The notes beneath the pieces were generated by a model, which saw only the letters and a list, made by a program, of their open reading frames with translations, was not told the origin of the DNA and did not search any database. From assembly GCA_947630385.1 (NCBI GenBank), contig CANRHG010000010.1:1-23240 (forward strand): 23,240 bases of DNA, in the 5' to 3' direction. This DNA comes from an uncultured Eubacteriaceae bacterium. GTDB lineage: Bacteria > Bacillota > Clostridia > Eubacteriales > Eubacteriaceae. Below, one piece after another: positions 14,971 through 22,515 of the stretch. The translations under genes and the position numbers were made by a program. Numbering within the stretch: position 1 is the first letter of the stretch; each line of letters begins with the position of its first letter.

Positions 14971-14996
14971 AAAACCGTCCCGGTCTCCCGGGACGG
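14971..14996 (-). terminator. Intrinsic terminator after PFOR
   Basis: CCGTCCCGG (14975-14983) and CCGGGACGG (14988-14996) form a 9-bp G/C-rich stem with a TCTC loop; TTTT follows on the minus strand. A T-run also follows on the plus strand, so it may act both ways. Confidence 0.85.
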
Positions 14997-15003
14997 CTTT
15001 TAA

Positions 15004-18000
15004 TTAAAATTCTTTTTCCGCTAATTCTTTATAACCTTCAAAACGGGCCATCGCGTCTTTCTTAGCTTCCGCGTAAAGTTTATCGGCGATTTCCGGTTCG
15101 ACTTTTCTTAAGGACGTGTAACGAACTTCTTGATCCAAGAAATCCTGGAACTTATCAAAGTCGGGTTTAGCAAAATCTAGAACGAACGGGTTCTTTCCTT
15201 CTTTTGCCAGCAGCGGATTGTAGTGCCATAACTGCCAGTAACCGCACTTGACGGCTTCGTCCTGGTGCTGTGGCGTACGGGCCATACCGCCTTTGATCCC
15301 GTGGTTGATGCACGGCGCATAACCGATGACAAGGGACGGTCCCGGATATTCTTCGGCTTCTTTAAGAACGCGTAGCAGTTGGTTCTTATCGGCACCGAGA
15401 GCCACCTGGGCGACGTAGACGTAGCCATAAGTCGTCGCCATCAGGCCGAGGTCTTTCTTCTTGATTCTTTCCCCACCGGCGGCAAATTGTGCGACGGCTC
15501 CAACCGGCGTAGCCTTAGAAGCCTGTCCACCGGTATTGGAATAAACTTCCGTATCTAAGACGAATACGTTGATATCTTTATCCGCGGATAAAGCCTGATC
15601 GAGTCCGCCGTATCCGATATCGTAAGCCCATCCGTCACCACCGAAGGCCCAAACGGATTTCTTAATGAAATAGTCTTCGTTGTCGCGGACAAATTTGACT
15701 TTATCTTTAAGATCCTGGTCTTCCGGTTCGTAATCTTTTAAGGCTTCAACGAGTTTTGGCTTGACGGCTTTCGAGCCTTCGCCGCTGTCTTTGTTTTCGA
15801 TCCATTCGTTGGCCGCTTCGACGACGTTCTGTGGCGCGCCGGCCGCGATGATCTGTTTTAGATAACTTTCGATCGTGTCGCGGATCTTGTTGGTCGCAAG
15901 CAGCATCCCAAACCCGTATTCGGCGTTGTCTTCGAACAGCGAATTGGCCCAAGCCGGACCTTTGCCTTCCTGGTTCGCGCAGTAAGCCGTTGAAGGACAG
16001 GAGGCGCCCCAGATCGAGGAACAACCCGTCGCGTTGGCGACCATCATGCGGTCTCCAAAGAGTTGGGTGATCGTCTTGATGTACGGCGTTTCACCACAAC
16101 CGGCACAAGCACCCGAGAATTCAAGCAGTGGCTGACAGAACTGCGAACCCTTGAGCGTGAACTTGTTGAGTAGATCGTCCTTGACTTTGATCGTTTCCGC
16201 GTATTCCCAGTTCGGGATCTGTTCGGTCTGCGTGTGGATCGGTTTCATGACCAGGGCCTTGTTCTTGGCCGGGCACGTCGCCGCGCAGTTTCCACAACCG
16301 GTACAGTCGAGCGTATCGGGCTGGATGCGGTAGGTCAGACCTTCGAGCTGTTTTCCGACCGGCTTTAAAGTCTTGAAGTTTTCCGGTTTGTTGGCTTCTT
16401 CCTCTTCGTCTAACAGGAACGGGCGGATGGCCGCGTGCGGGCAGACGAACGAGCACTGATTACACTGGATACAATTTTCCGGAATCCATTCCGGAACGTT
16501 GACGGCGATCCCGCGTTTTTCGTATCTCGAGGTCCCTGCCGGGAAAGTACCGTCTTCTCTGCCTTTGAAGGCCGAAACGGGAACCGTGTTGCCTTCGAAA
16601 CGGTCGACGGGTTCCAAGATCTGTTTGATAAAGTCCGGAACTTCTTTTTCTTCGGCTACGAGATCCGGCGCCGTCTTCCAGCTTTCGGGAACTTCGATCT
16701 TGACGAGTTTGTCGGGATCGATCCCGGCGTCGACGGCTTTGTAGTTCATTTCAACGATCGCTTCACCCTTGTTGCCGTAGGTCTTTTGGATACTGTCTTT
16801 TAACAGACGTACGGCTTCATCGAGCGGAATGATGTCGGCGAGTTTAAAGAACGCGGACTGCATGATCATGTTCGTGCGCCGTCCCAGCCCGACTTCTTCG
16901 GCGATCTTCGTGGCGTTTATGATATAGAAATTGATGTCGTTGTTGGCGATGTAACGTTTGATGTTTCCGGGTAGAGCTTCTTCGAGTTCTTCCGGCGTCC
17001 AGACGGTGTTGAGCAGGAAAGTCCCGCCTTTTTTCAGGCCGTCTAAGAGGTTGTATTTATAGACGTAGCTTTCGGTCGAGCAGGAGACGAAGTCCGAATT
17101 CGTTACAAGATATGGGCTCTTGATCGGAACGGGCCCAAAACGTAGGTTCGAGACCGTGATCCCACCGGATTTTTTCGAGTCGTAATCAAAATAACCCTGG
17201 GCGTACAGATCCGTATTATCCCCGATGATCTTGATGGCGCTCTTGTTCGCGCCGACGGTCCCGTCGGAACCTAAGCCCCAGAATTTACAACAGACGATTT
17301 CTTCGGGTTCGACGTTGATGTTTTCGTATGGGAGTGAGAGATGGGTCACGTCGTCGTCGATACCTACGGTGAAGTGATTGCGGATTTCCGACTCAGGCTT
17401 ATCCATATTGTCGAAAACGGCTTTCATCATACCTGGGGTGGTATCTTTTGAGGACAGACCGTAACGGCCACAGTAGACTTTCGGCGGGTTTTCCATTTCG
17501 GTGATCGCCGACTGAACGTCTAGGTAGAGCGGTTCACCGTTGGCTCCCGGTTCTTTCGTTCGGTCTAGGACCGTGACTTTAGTTACCGTATCAGGTAGGG
17601 AATCAATTAAGTATTGGTTTACAAAAGGACGATATAAGTGGACTTTGATCAGACCGACTTTTTTGCCTTCTTTTTCGTTTAAGTAATCGACGACCTGTTC
17701 GATCGTGTCGGTGACCGAACCCATCGCGACGACGACGTGATCGGCCTGTGGATCTCCATAGTAATTGAACGGGTGATATTCTCTTCCGGTGATATCGGAG
17801 ATCTGTTTCATGTAATCGACGACGATTTCAGGCAGGGCATCGTAAAACGGATTCGATGATTCGCGGGCCTGGAAGTAAACGTCGCCGTTTTCGGCGGTTC
17901 CGCGGGTCACGGGATGTTCCGGATTGAGCGCGCGGTCGCGGAAGTCCTGAATGGCCTGCCAGTCGGTCATCTTCTTTAGGTCTTCGTAATCCATGACTTC

Positions 18001-18549
18001 GACTTTTTGGATTTCGTGTGAGGTCCTAAACCCGTCGAAGAAATGTAAGAACGGAACACGGCTCTTGATTGCTGCTAGGTGGGCAAGGCCAGCCAGATCC
18101 ATGACTTCCTGGACACTACCCGAGGCGAGCATCGCAAAGCCCGTTCCACGGCAAGCCATGACGTCCATATGATCCCCGAAAATCGACAGCGCCTGCGTTG
18201 CCAAGGTACGGGCTGAGACGTGGAATACCCCCGGAAGGAGTTCCCCGGCGATCTTGTACATGTTCGGGATCATAAGCAGTAAGCCCTGGGAAGCCGTAAA
18301 CGTCGTCGTCAAGGCGCCACCCTGAAGGGAGCCGTGAACGGCACCGGCCGCACCGGCTTCGGACTGCAATTCGGAAACGGCTACCGTTTCGTCAAAAATG
18401 TTTTTCCTTCCTGCAACCGACCAGGCATCGACTAATTCTGCCATGGGTGAGGACGGAGTGATTGGAAAAATACCGGCTACTTCGGTAAAAGCGTACGCGT
18501 TGTGGGCGGCCGCGGTATTACCATCCATAGACTGCATTTTCTTTGCCAT
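15004..18549 (-). CDS. nifJ: Pyruvate:ferredoxin (flavodoxin) oxidoreductase, single chain
   Basis: At 1181 aa this is the full-length homodimeric type of PFOR. It converts pyruvate and CoA to acetyl-CoA and CO2 while reducing ferredoxin, the hallmark of strict anaerobic pyruvate use. Order of domains: N-terminal pyruvate-binding region (GNTAAAHNAYAFTEVAGIFP; TPSSPMAE), middle domains, a 2x[4Fe-4S] ferredoxin insert near 690-770 (CIQCNQCSFVCP and CTGCGNCAATCP), then the TPP-binding C-terminal part with GCAGCGETPY near 813 and GDGWAYDIGYGG near 973, followed by EVYSNTGGQASKATP. The cysteine sets are complete. AAGGAGG stands 6 nt before ATG. A TATAAT lies 54 nt upstream, so it may have its own promoter as well as read-through from the dehydrogenase gene. 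A terminator closes the unit. Confidence 0.97.
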   Translation of the reverse strand: MAKKMQSMDGNTAAAHNAYAFTEVAGIFPITPSSPMAELVDAWSVAGRKNIFDETVAVSELQSEAGAAGAVHGSLQGGALTTTFTASQGLLLMIPNMYKIAGELLPGVFHVSARTLATQALSIFGDHMDVMACRGTGFAMLASGSVQEVMDLAGLAHLAAIKSRVPFLHFFDGFRTSHEIQKVEVMDYEDLKKMTDWQAIQDFRDRALNPEHPVTRGTAENGDVYFQARESSNPFYDALPEIVVDYMKQISDITGREYHPFNYYGDPQADHVVVAMGSVTDTIEQVVDYLNEKEGKKVGLIKVHLYRPFVNQYLIDSLPDTVTKVTVLDRTKEPGANGEPLYLDVQSAITEMENPPKVYCGRYGLSSKDTTPGMMKAVFDNMDKPESEIRNHFTVGIDDDVTHLSLPYENINVEPEEIVCCKFWGLGSDGTVGANKSAIKIIGDNTDLYAQGYFDYDSKKSGGITVSNLRFGPVPIKSPYLVTNSDFVSCSTESYVYKYNLLDGLKKGGTFLLNTVWTPEELEEALPGNIKRYIANNDINFYIINATKIAEEVGLGRRTNMIMQSAFFKLADIIPLDEAVRLLKDSIQKTYGNKGEAIVEMNYKAVDAGIDPDKLVKIEVPESWKTAPDLVAEEKEVPDFIKQILEPVDRFEGNTVPVSAFKGREDGTFPAGTSRYEKRGIAVNVPEWIPENCIQCNQCSFVCPHAAIRPFLLDEEEEANKPENFKTLKPVGKQLEGLTYRIQPDTLDCTGCGNCAATCPAKNKALVMKPIHTQTEQIPNWEYAETIKVKDDLLNKFTLKGSQFCQPLLEFSGACAGCGETPYIKTITQLFGDRMMVANATGCSSIWGASCPSTAYCANQEGKGPAWANSLFEDNAEYGFGMLLATNKIRDTIESYLKQIIAAGAPQNVVEAANEWIENKDSGEGSKAVKPKLVEALKDYEPEDQDLKDKVKFVRDNEDYFIKKSVWAFGGDGWAYDIGYGGLDQALSADKDINVFVLDTEVYSNTGGQASKATPVGAVAQFAAGGERIKKKDLGLMATTYGYVYVAQVALGADKNQLLRVLKEAEEYPGPSLVIGYAPCINHGIKGGMARTPQHQDEAVKCGYWQLWHYNPLLAKEGKNPFVLDFAKPDFDKFQDFLDQEVRYTSLRKVEPEIADKLYAEAKKDAMARFEGYKELAEKEF

Positions 18550-18602
18550 TTAATTCCTCCTTAAATCTATCTGGTTAGAAATAACAAGCAGTATGTATAA
18601 AA

Positions 18603-18608
18603 ATTATA
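18603..18608 (-). promoter_or_regulatory. Candidate -10 of the PFOR gene
   Basis: Minus strand TATAAT, preceded by GTTTGA, lies about 54 nt before the PFOR start. The -35 region (GATTAA) is weak. Two copies of TACTTAAG (18635-18642 and 18664-18671), 29 bp apart, lie just upstream. Confidence 0.45.
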
Positions 18609-18666
18609 TCAAACGAAATTTAAATTTAATCGTTTACTTAAGATAATTTCGGGTCTTCTATTCTAC

Positions 18667-19869
18667 TTAAGCGGTGTAGCTGGCGTAAACTTCCTCGAGA
18701 TCTGGCCGCTTAAGGGTGTTTATGAGATACTCCGAAAACTCTGCCCCGCTGGCGCCGTCGTCCCTTCCGGTGACGACGAGATCTTTTTCAAAGTTCGTGC
18801 AGATATCGAGCGCTTTTTCGAGCTTTTCGGCCTGTTCTTTTTTTCCGATGTGGTTTAAGAGCATGCCCGCGGCGCGGATGATCGAAGACGGATCGGCGTA
18901 CTTAGCTCTACCCTCGTCGACCATACGGGGGGCCGAGCCGTGGATGGCTTCAAACATCGCGTAGCGCTTACCCATGTTGATCGAGCCGGCCGTTCCGACC
19001 CCGCCTTGCATCTCGGCCGCTTCGTCGGTCAGGATATCGCCGTAAAGGTTCGGGAGCACCAGGACTTCAAATTCTTTTCTGCGTTTTGGATCGATGAGTT
19101 TGGCGGTCATGATATCGATGTACCAGTCGTCCATCGCGATGTCGGGATAATCCTCACTGATTTTTTTAGCCGTTTCCAGGAATTTTCCGTCCGTCGTTTT
19201 GATGACGTTGGCCTTGGTCACGACCGTGACTTTGTTCTTTCCGTTGTTTTTGGCGTGGTCAAAGGCGGCGCGGATGATGCGCTCGCTTCCCGGCTCGGTC
19301 GTTACGGTGAAGTCGACCGCGAGGTCATCGCCGAGATTGACCCCCTGGCTTCCGACCGCGTAGCCGCCTTCGGTGTTTTCCCTAAAGAAGGTCCAGTCGA
19401 TCCCTTCCTGTGGGATCTTGACCGGGCGCACGTTGGCGAACAAATCGAGCGCCTTTCGCATGGCGACGTTGGCGCTTTCGATATTCGGATAGCCGTCGCC
19501 CTTTCTGGGTGTGGTCGTCGGGCCTTTTAGGATGACGTCGCAGCCCTTTAGTTCTTCGAGTACGTCGTCCGGGATGGCTTTTCCGGCCTTGGCGCGGTTT
19601 TCGATGGTGAGGCCGTCGATTTGCCTGATCTCAACTTTTCCGCTTTTGATGTCGTCTTCCAAAAGCTGTTCGAGGATCTTTTGGGCTTCGGCCGTTATAA
19701 AAGGACCGATCCCGTCTCCCCCGACGACACCGATGACGATTTTTTCTTTATTCTTATAGTCGACAAAATCGTCTTCCTGTTTTATTTTATCGATTCGCGC
19801 AAACTGTTCTTCCAAAATTTTTTGAAATTTTTCTTGTGCGGCTTGTATTTGTTCTTTGTGGTCGCTCAT
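18667..19869 (-). CDS. Isocitrate/isopropylmalate family dehydrogenase, isocitrate type
   Basis: A 400-aa beta-decarboxylating dehydrogenase. After a 40-residue helical N-terminal extension comes VIGVVGGDGIGP, then KGPTTTP and the phosphorylation-loop-like SANVAMRKALDLFANVRPV, whose Ser132, Asn134, Arg138 and Arg148 match isocitrate-binding residues; isopropylmalate enzymes lack this Ser/Asn pair. Later blocks are FRENTEGGYA, NLYGDILTDEAAE and HGSAPRMVDEGRAKYADPSS. The cofactor site has Arg-Met where NAD enzymes usually have Asp-Ile and E. coli NADP enzyme Lys-Tyr, so the cofactor is undecided. It likely makes 2-oxoglutarate for biosynthesis. Start: ATG at 19869 is chosen because the alternative GTG at 19896 lies inside a terminator hairpin. 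Neither has a good ribosome-binding site. Confidence 0.85.
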   Translation of the reverse strand: MSDHKEQIQAAQEKFQKILEEQFARIDKIKQEDDFVDYKNKEKIVIGVVGGDGIGPFITAEAQKILEQLLEDDIKSGKVEIRQIDGLTIENRAKAGKAIPDDVLEELKGCDVILKGPTTTPRKGDGYPNIESANVAMRKALDLFANVRPVKIPQEGIDWTFFRENTEGGYAVGSQGVNLGDDLAVDFTVTTEPGSERIIRAAFDHAKNNGKNKVTVVTKANVIKTTDGKFLETAKKISEDYPDIAMDDWYIDIMTAKLIDPKRRKEFEVLVLPNLYGDILTDEAAEMQGGVGTAGSINMGKRYAMFEAIHGSAPRMVDEGRAKYADPSSIIRAAGMLLNHIGKKEQAEKLEKALDICTNFEKDLVVTGRDDGASGAEFSEYLINTLKRPDLEEVYASYTA

Positions 19870-19873
19870 GTTC

Positions 19874-19903
19874 AAAAAAATAAGGATAGCGCTCACTATC
19901 CTT
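19874..19903 (-). terminator. Terminator-like hairpin between HD gene and dehydrogenase
   Basis: AAGGATAG (19882-19889) and CTATCCTT (19896-19903) make a perfect 8-bp stem with a 6-nt loop. On the minus strand it is followed by A and seven T, ending 4 nt before the dehydrogenase ATG. The HD gene stop TAG lies within the hairpin. Confidence 0.75.
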
Positions 19904-20435
19904 GTGTTTTAATCTTTCCCGTAATCGTTAAATAGGGATGTTTTCCAAACGTTTTAAACAACTCTTTCAGGGCGATCGAGGTATCCACACCGTTGACGAT
20001 CCAGCTTTCGAGGTGCCTCGGCGGCTTTATCGTCAGCGGAAACATATGTTTTTCGATAATATCCTCTTCTAAGGCGTTGATCTCAAAGTAGTGACGCGCG
20101 TTATTTGCGGCGGTCTTTGGATGGGTAAAGCCCTGAAAGGTCGTGATCTTCTTAAGCCCCTTGGTGCTCTTTCGCATCTCTTTTTTCTGCTCTTTCGGAA
20201 GGTCAAAGAAAAAATCGTGCAAAAGCGCGCCCCGGGCCACGGAACGTACGTCTAAGTTTAATTTCTTGGCGATGACAAACGAGTCGTAGGCAACGGTAAC
20301 GCAGTGATCGTAGCGTTCGATTCCGTGATGGGTATAATATTTTAAGATTTTAAAATACGGGTTTAATAAAATGTCCTGAACGTAACTTTCAAACTCCGGG
20401 CCATATTTGCGGTCCGACACTACCGTGCGAATCAT
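19896..20435 (-). CDS. HD-domain phosphohydrolase family protein
   Basis: A 179-aa protein with the metal-binding HD layout: H44 in RYDHCVTVAY, H73-D74 in GALLHDFF, and further histidines near HPKTAANNARHYF and EKHMFPL. HD enzymes are metal-dependent phosphohydrolases or phosphodiesterases; the substrate is unknown. The size and the RYDHCVTVAY start fit the small HD family common in Firmicutes. It starts 3 nt after the YdbC-like gene stop and ends in a terminator-like hairpin, making it the last gene of the glutaredoxin unit. Confidence 0.85.
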   Translation of the reverse strand: MIRTVVSDRKYGPEFESYVQDILLNPYFKILKYYTHHGIERYDHCVTVAYDSFVIAKKLNLDVRSVARGALLHDFFFDLPKEQKKEMRKSTKGLKKITTFQGFTHPKTAANNARHYFEINALEEDIIEKHMFPLTIKPPRHLESWIVNGVDTSIALKELFKTFGKHPYLTITGKIKTQG

Positions 20436-20438
20436 GAC

Positions 20439-20660
20439 TCAGTCGAGATCCAAACGGTTGAGCGCGTCTCTGAGCGCGACGACTTCGTCGACGGTCAGGG
20501 TGATGCCCTTACGCATGCGCTCGTGGGTCGGGTTCCAGTCCCGCAGGTCGTACTTCGGTTCCCTACCGTTCCAGCTGACGAGGTTTAATTCTTTTTTCCA
20601 ACCCCCGTTTAGTTCCGACAAAACGTCGATTTCTTCGGTTATTTCGTATTCGATAGCCAT
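20439..20660 (-). CDS. PC4/YdbC family ssDNA-binding protein
   Basis: A 73-aa protein. The core GWKKELNLVSWNGREPKYDL followed by RDWNPTHERMRKGITLT is the recognisable signature of YdbC-like members of the PC4 (transcriptional coactivator p15) family, which bind single-stranded DNA as dimers and are thought to work in transcription or replication. Length is typical. The start overlaps the glutaredoxin stop by 1 nt (TAATG), and the HD gene follows after 3 nt. Confidence 0.9.
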   Translation of the reverse strand: MAIEYEITEEIDVLSELNGGWKKELNLVSWNGREPKYDLRDWNPTHERMRKGITLTVDEVVALRDALNRLDLD

Positions 20661-20914
20661 TATTCGACCAGCAACTCCTCAAACGTATTGTTGTTTAGTT
20701 TCTCTTCCAGGTCCGAAGCACCGCCGATGAGATCTTCACCGACAAAAACGTACGGAACCGTCTTTTGACCGTAGATCTTGGTCAATTCTTCCTTTTTTTC
20801 CGGATGATCCAAAATATCTACTTCTTCAAAGGCGTACCCGTTGTCGTTTAAAAGCTGTTTGGCCTTGCGGCAAAACGGGCACGTTCTCCACGTGTATAAT
20901 TTAATAGGCTTCAT
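20660..20914 (-). CDS. Glutaredoxin
   Basis: An 84-aa thioredoxin-fold protein with a CPFC active site at 12-15, the cis-Pro of TVPYVFVG at residue 54 and the C-terminal GGASDL motif for glutathione or thiol partner binding. Full length. It reduces disulfides or mixed disulfides in the cytoplasm. It is first in the unit with the PC4-like and HD genes. There is no ribosome-binding site near the ATG (closest GGAG is 20 nt away), and a candidate -10 ends 8 nt before it, so the transcript may be leaderless. Confidence 0.92.
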   Translation of the reverse strand: MKPIKLYTWRTCPFCRKAKQLLNDNGYAFEEVDILDHPEKKEELTKIYGQKTVPYVFVGEDLIGGASDLEEKLNNNTFEELLVE

Positions 20915-20922
20915 AGTTCAAT

Positions 20923-20951
20923 AGAATATAATAACTCCACGCCTGATACAA
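20923..20951 (-). promoter_or_regulatory. Candidate promoter of the glutaredoxin unit
   Basis: Minus strand: TTGTAT (20946-20951), a 17-nt spacer, then TATTCT (20923-20928). Transcription would start about 2-3 nt from the ATG. Other -10-like boxes (TATATT, TATTAT) overlap, so the choice is uncertain. Confidence 0.4.
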
Positions 20952-20999
20952 TATTATTAAACTTCCAATTTTTGAAAAAATTAACACCGGTTTTTTCGA

Positions 21000-21022
21000 T
21001 ATAATAGCAGAGATAAAGGAGA
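21000..21022 (+). promoter_or_regulatory. upp: -10 box and RBS of upp
   Basis: A perfect TATAAT at 21000-21005 and AAAGGAGA at 21015-21022, 4 nt before ATG 21027. No clear -35 at 17 nt. The promoter is divergent from the glutaredoxin promoter within a 112-bp gap. Confidence 0.6.
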
Positions 21023-21026
21023 AAGC

Positions 21027-21656
21027 ATGGCAAACGTTCAAGAATTACAGCACCCGTTAATCCAACATAAACTTACCCAAATGCGAAAAAAAGAAACACC
21101 GTCTCACAATTTTCAACAATTGTGTACGGAAATTTCCCGTCTGATGGCCTATGAAGTGACCAAAGACCTCGAAACCGAAGACGTGGAGATCGAAACGCCG
21201 CTGATGAAGACGATGCAGCCCGAGATCAAGGAAAAAAATCTCGTGATCGTTCCGATCTTAAGGGCCGGAATCGGCATGGTCGACGGTTTTACGGACATCA
21301 TCCCCACCGCCAAGATCGGCCACATCGGCCTGTACCGCGATCCGGAGTCAAAGGAAGCCGTCGAATACTTTTTAAAGCTACCGAGCGACGTCGAGGAGCG
21401 CGAGGTCATCATCGTAGACCCGATGCTAGCCACGGGCGGCTCGGCCATCAGCGCGATCGATTCGATTAAAAAACGCACCGACAAACCGATCAAACTCGTC
21501 AACATTTTAGCGGCGCCCGAGGGCGTTGCGGCCGTTCAGTCCGCTCACCCCGATGTGGATATTTACGTCGCTAAAATCGACGAAGGACTCAATGAGAACA
21601 AATACATCGTCCCCGGTCTCGGGGACGCCGGCGACCGTTTGTTCGGGACGTTATAA
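21027..21656 (+). CDS. upp: Uracil phosphoribosyltransferase
   Basis: At 209 aa this is the normal length for Upp, which joins uracil and PRPP to UMP in pyrimidine salvage. The sequence shows the family N-terminal block (HPLIQHKLTQMRKKETPSHN), PILRAGIGMVDG, the PRPP-binding VDPMLATGGSA near 131-141, and the uracil-binding C-terminal end IVPGLGDAGDRLFGT. AAAGGAG precedes the ATG. The SDR gene follows 15 nt downstream on the same strand, so both are probably co-transcribed. Confidence 0.97.
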   Translation: MANVQELQHPLIQHKLTQMRKKETPSHNFQQLCTEISRLMAYEVTKDLETEDVEIETPLMKTMQPEIKEKNLVIVPILRAGIGMVDGFTDIIPTAKIGHIGLYRDPESKEAVEYFLKLPSDVEEREVIIVDPMLATGGSAISAIDSIKKRTDKPIKLVNILAAPEGVAAVQSAHPDVDIYVAKIDEGLNENKYIVPGLGDAGDRLFGTL

Positions 21657-21671
21657 AAAATAGGAGATATT

Positions 21672-22472
21672 ATGGGACATTTAAAAGATAAAGTAGCCAT
21701 TATTACGGGTGGCGGCAAAGCCGTCTTAAAAGACGGATCGCCCGGATCCATCGGTTTTGGAATCGCTACGGCTTACGCCAAAGAAGGCTGCAATCTGGTC
21801 ATCACCGGGCGCAACATCCAAAAGATGGTAGACGCCAAAGAAGAGCTCGAAGAAAAATACGGGGTAAAAGTACTCTGGTGCCAGGCCGACGTCTCGGCTA
21901 CCGGGGACAACGAAAAGACGGTCAAAGGCGTCATCGACAAGACCATCGAGGAGTTCGGCCGCATCGATGTACTGATCAACAACGCCCAGGCCTCGGCTTC
22001 GGGCGTCTCGCTCGAAGACCACACGACCGAGCAGTTCAACCTCGCCCTCTATTCGGGCCTGTACTCTTGTTTTTATTACATGAAATACGCTTACCCCTAC
22101 CTCAAGAAGACCGAAGGAAGCGTCATCAACTTCGCTTCCGGTGCCGGACTTTTCGGAAACGTCGGCCAGTGCGCCTACGCGGCCGCGAAAGAAGGCATCC
22201 GTGGCCTTACGAGGGTGGCGGCGACCGAATGGGCCAAGGACAACATCAACGTAAACATCATCTGCCCACTGGCTTGGACGGCCAAGCTCGAAGAATTCCG
22301 CGACGCCTATCCGGAAGCCTTTAAGCAAAACGTGACCCTCCCACCGGTCGGCCGTTTTGGGGATACCGAAAAAGACATCGGTCGCATGTGCGTTCTACTG
22401 GCTTCCCCGGACGTAAAATACATGACGGGCGAGACCCTGGTCCTAGAAGGCGGACTCGGACAACGGCCATAA
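21672..22472 (+). CDS. SDR oxidoreductase, 12-alpha-hydroxysteroid dehydrogenase-like
   Basis: A 266-aa classical short-chain dehydrogenase. The nucleotide motif is TGGGKA (12-17) plus SIGFGIA (26-32), interrupted by an 8-residue insert (VLKDGSPG). TGR at 45-47 after beta-2 suggests NADP(H). The catalytic set is NNAQA (103-107), Ser156 (NFASGAGLFGNVGQCAYAAA) and Y169-x3-K173. From memory the segments INNAQASASG, YSGLY, FASGAGLFGNVGQC, AAKEGIRGL, ATEWAKDNINVN and YMTGETLVLEGG closely follow the Clostridium group P 12-alpha-hydroxysteroid dehydrogenase, apart from the insert. Bile-acid activity is therefore possible, but related SDRs also occur in bacteria not known to meet bile acids. GGAG lies 6 nt before the ATG. 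Second gene after upp. Confidence 0.8.
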   Translation: MGHLKDKVAIITGGGKAVLKDGSPGSIGFGIATAYAKEGCNLVITGRNIQKMVDAKEELEEKYGVKVLWCQADVSATGDNEKTVKGVIDKTIEEFGRIDVLINNAQASASGVSLEDHTTEQFNLALYSGLYSCFYYMKYAYPYLKKTEGSVINFASGAGLFGNVGQCAYAAAKEGIRGLTRVAATEWAKDNINVNIICPLAWTAKLEEFRDAYPEAFKQNVTLPPVGRFGDTEKDIGRMCVLLASPDVKYMTGETLVLEGGLGQRP

Positions 22473-22484
22473 ATTTATTAACAA

Positions 22485-22515
22485 AAACAGGAAGCGTTCG
22501 CTTCCCGTTTTTACT
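22485..22515. terminator. Bidirectional terminator between SDR and ArgD-like gene
   Basis: GGAAGC (22490-22495) and GCTTCC (22500-22505) pair around GTTC; AAAAAC precedes and GTTTTT follows, so it has a T-run in either direction between converging genes. Confidence 0.8.

Noticed and set aside
18940..19530. Long plus-strand open frame (196 codons) opposite the dehydrogenase gene
   Set aside because: Explained by biased codon use of the real gene; no family-like motif or start signal.
21726..22328. Open frames on both strands across the SDR gene (200 and 148 codons)
   Set aside because: The SDR has all catalytic motifs and a good RBS; the others are low-complexity, Arg-rich or Val/Phe-rich shadows.
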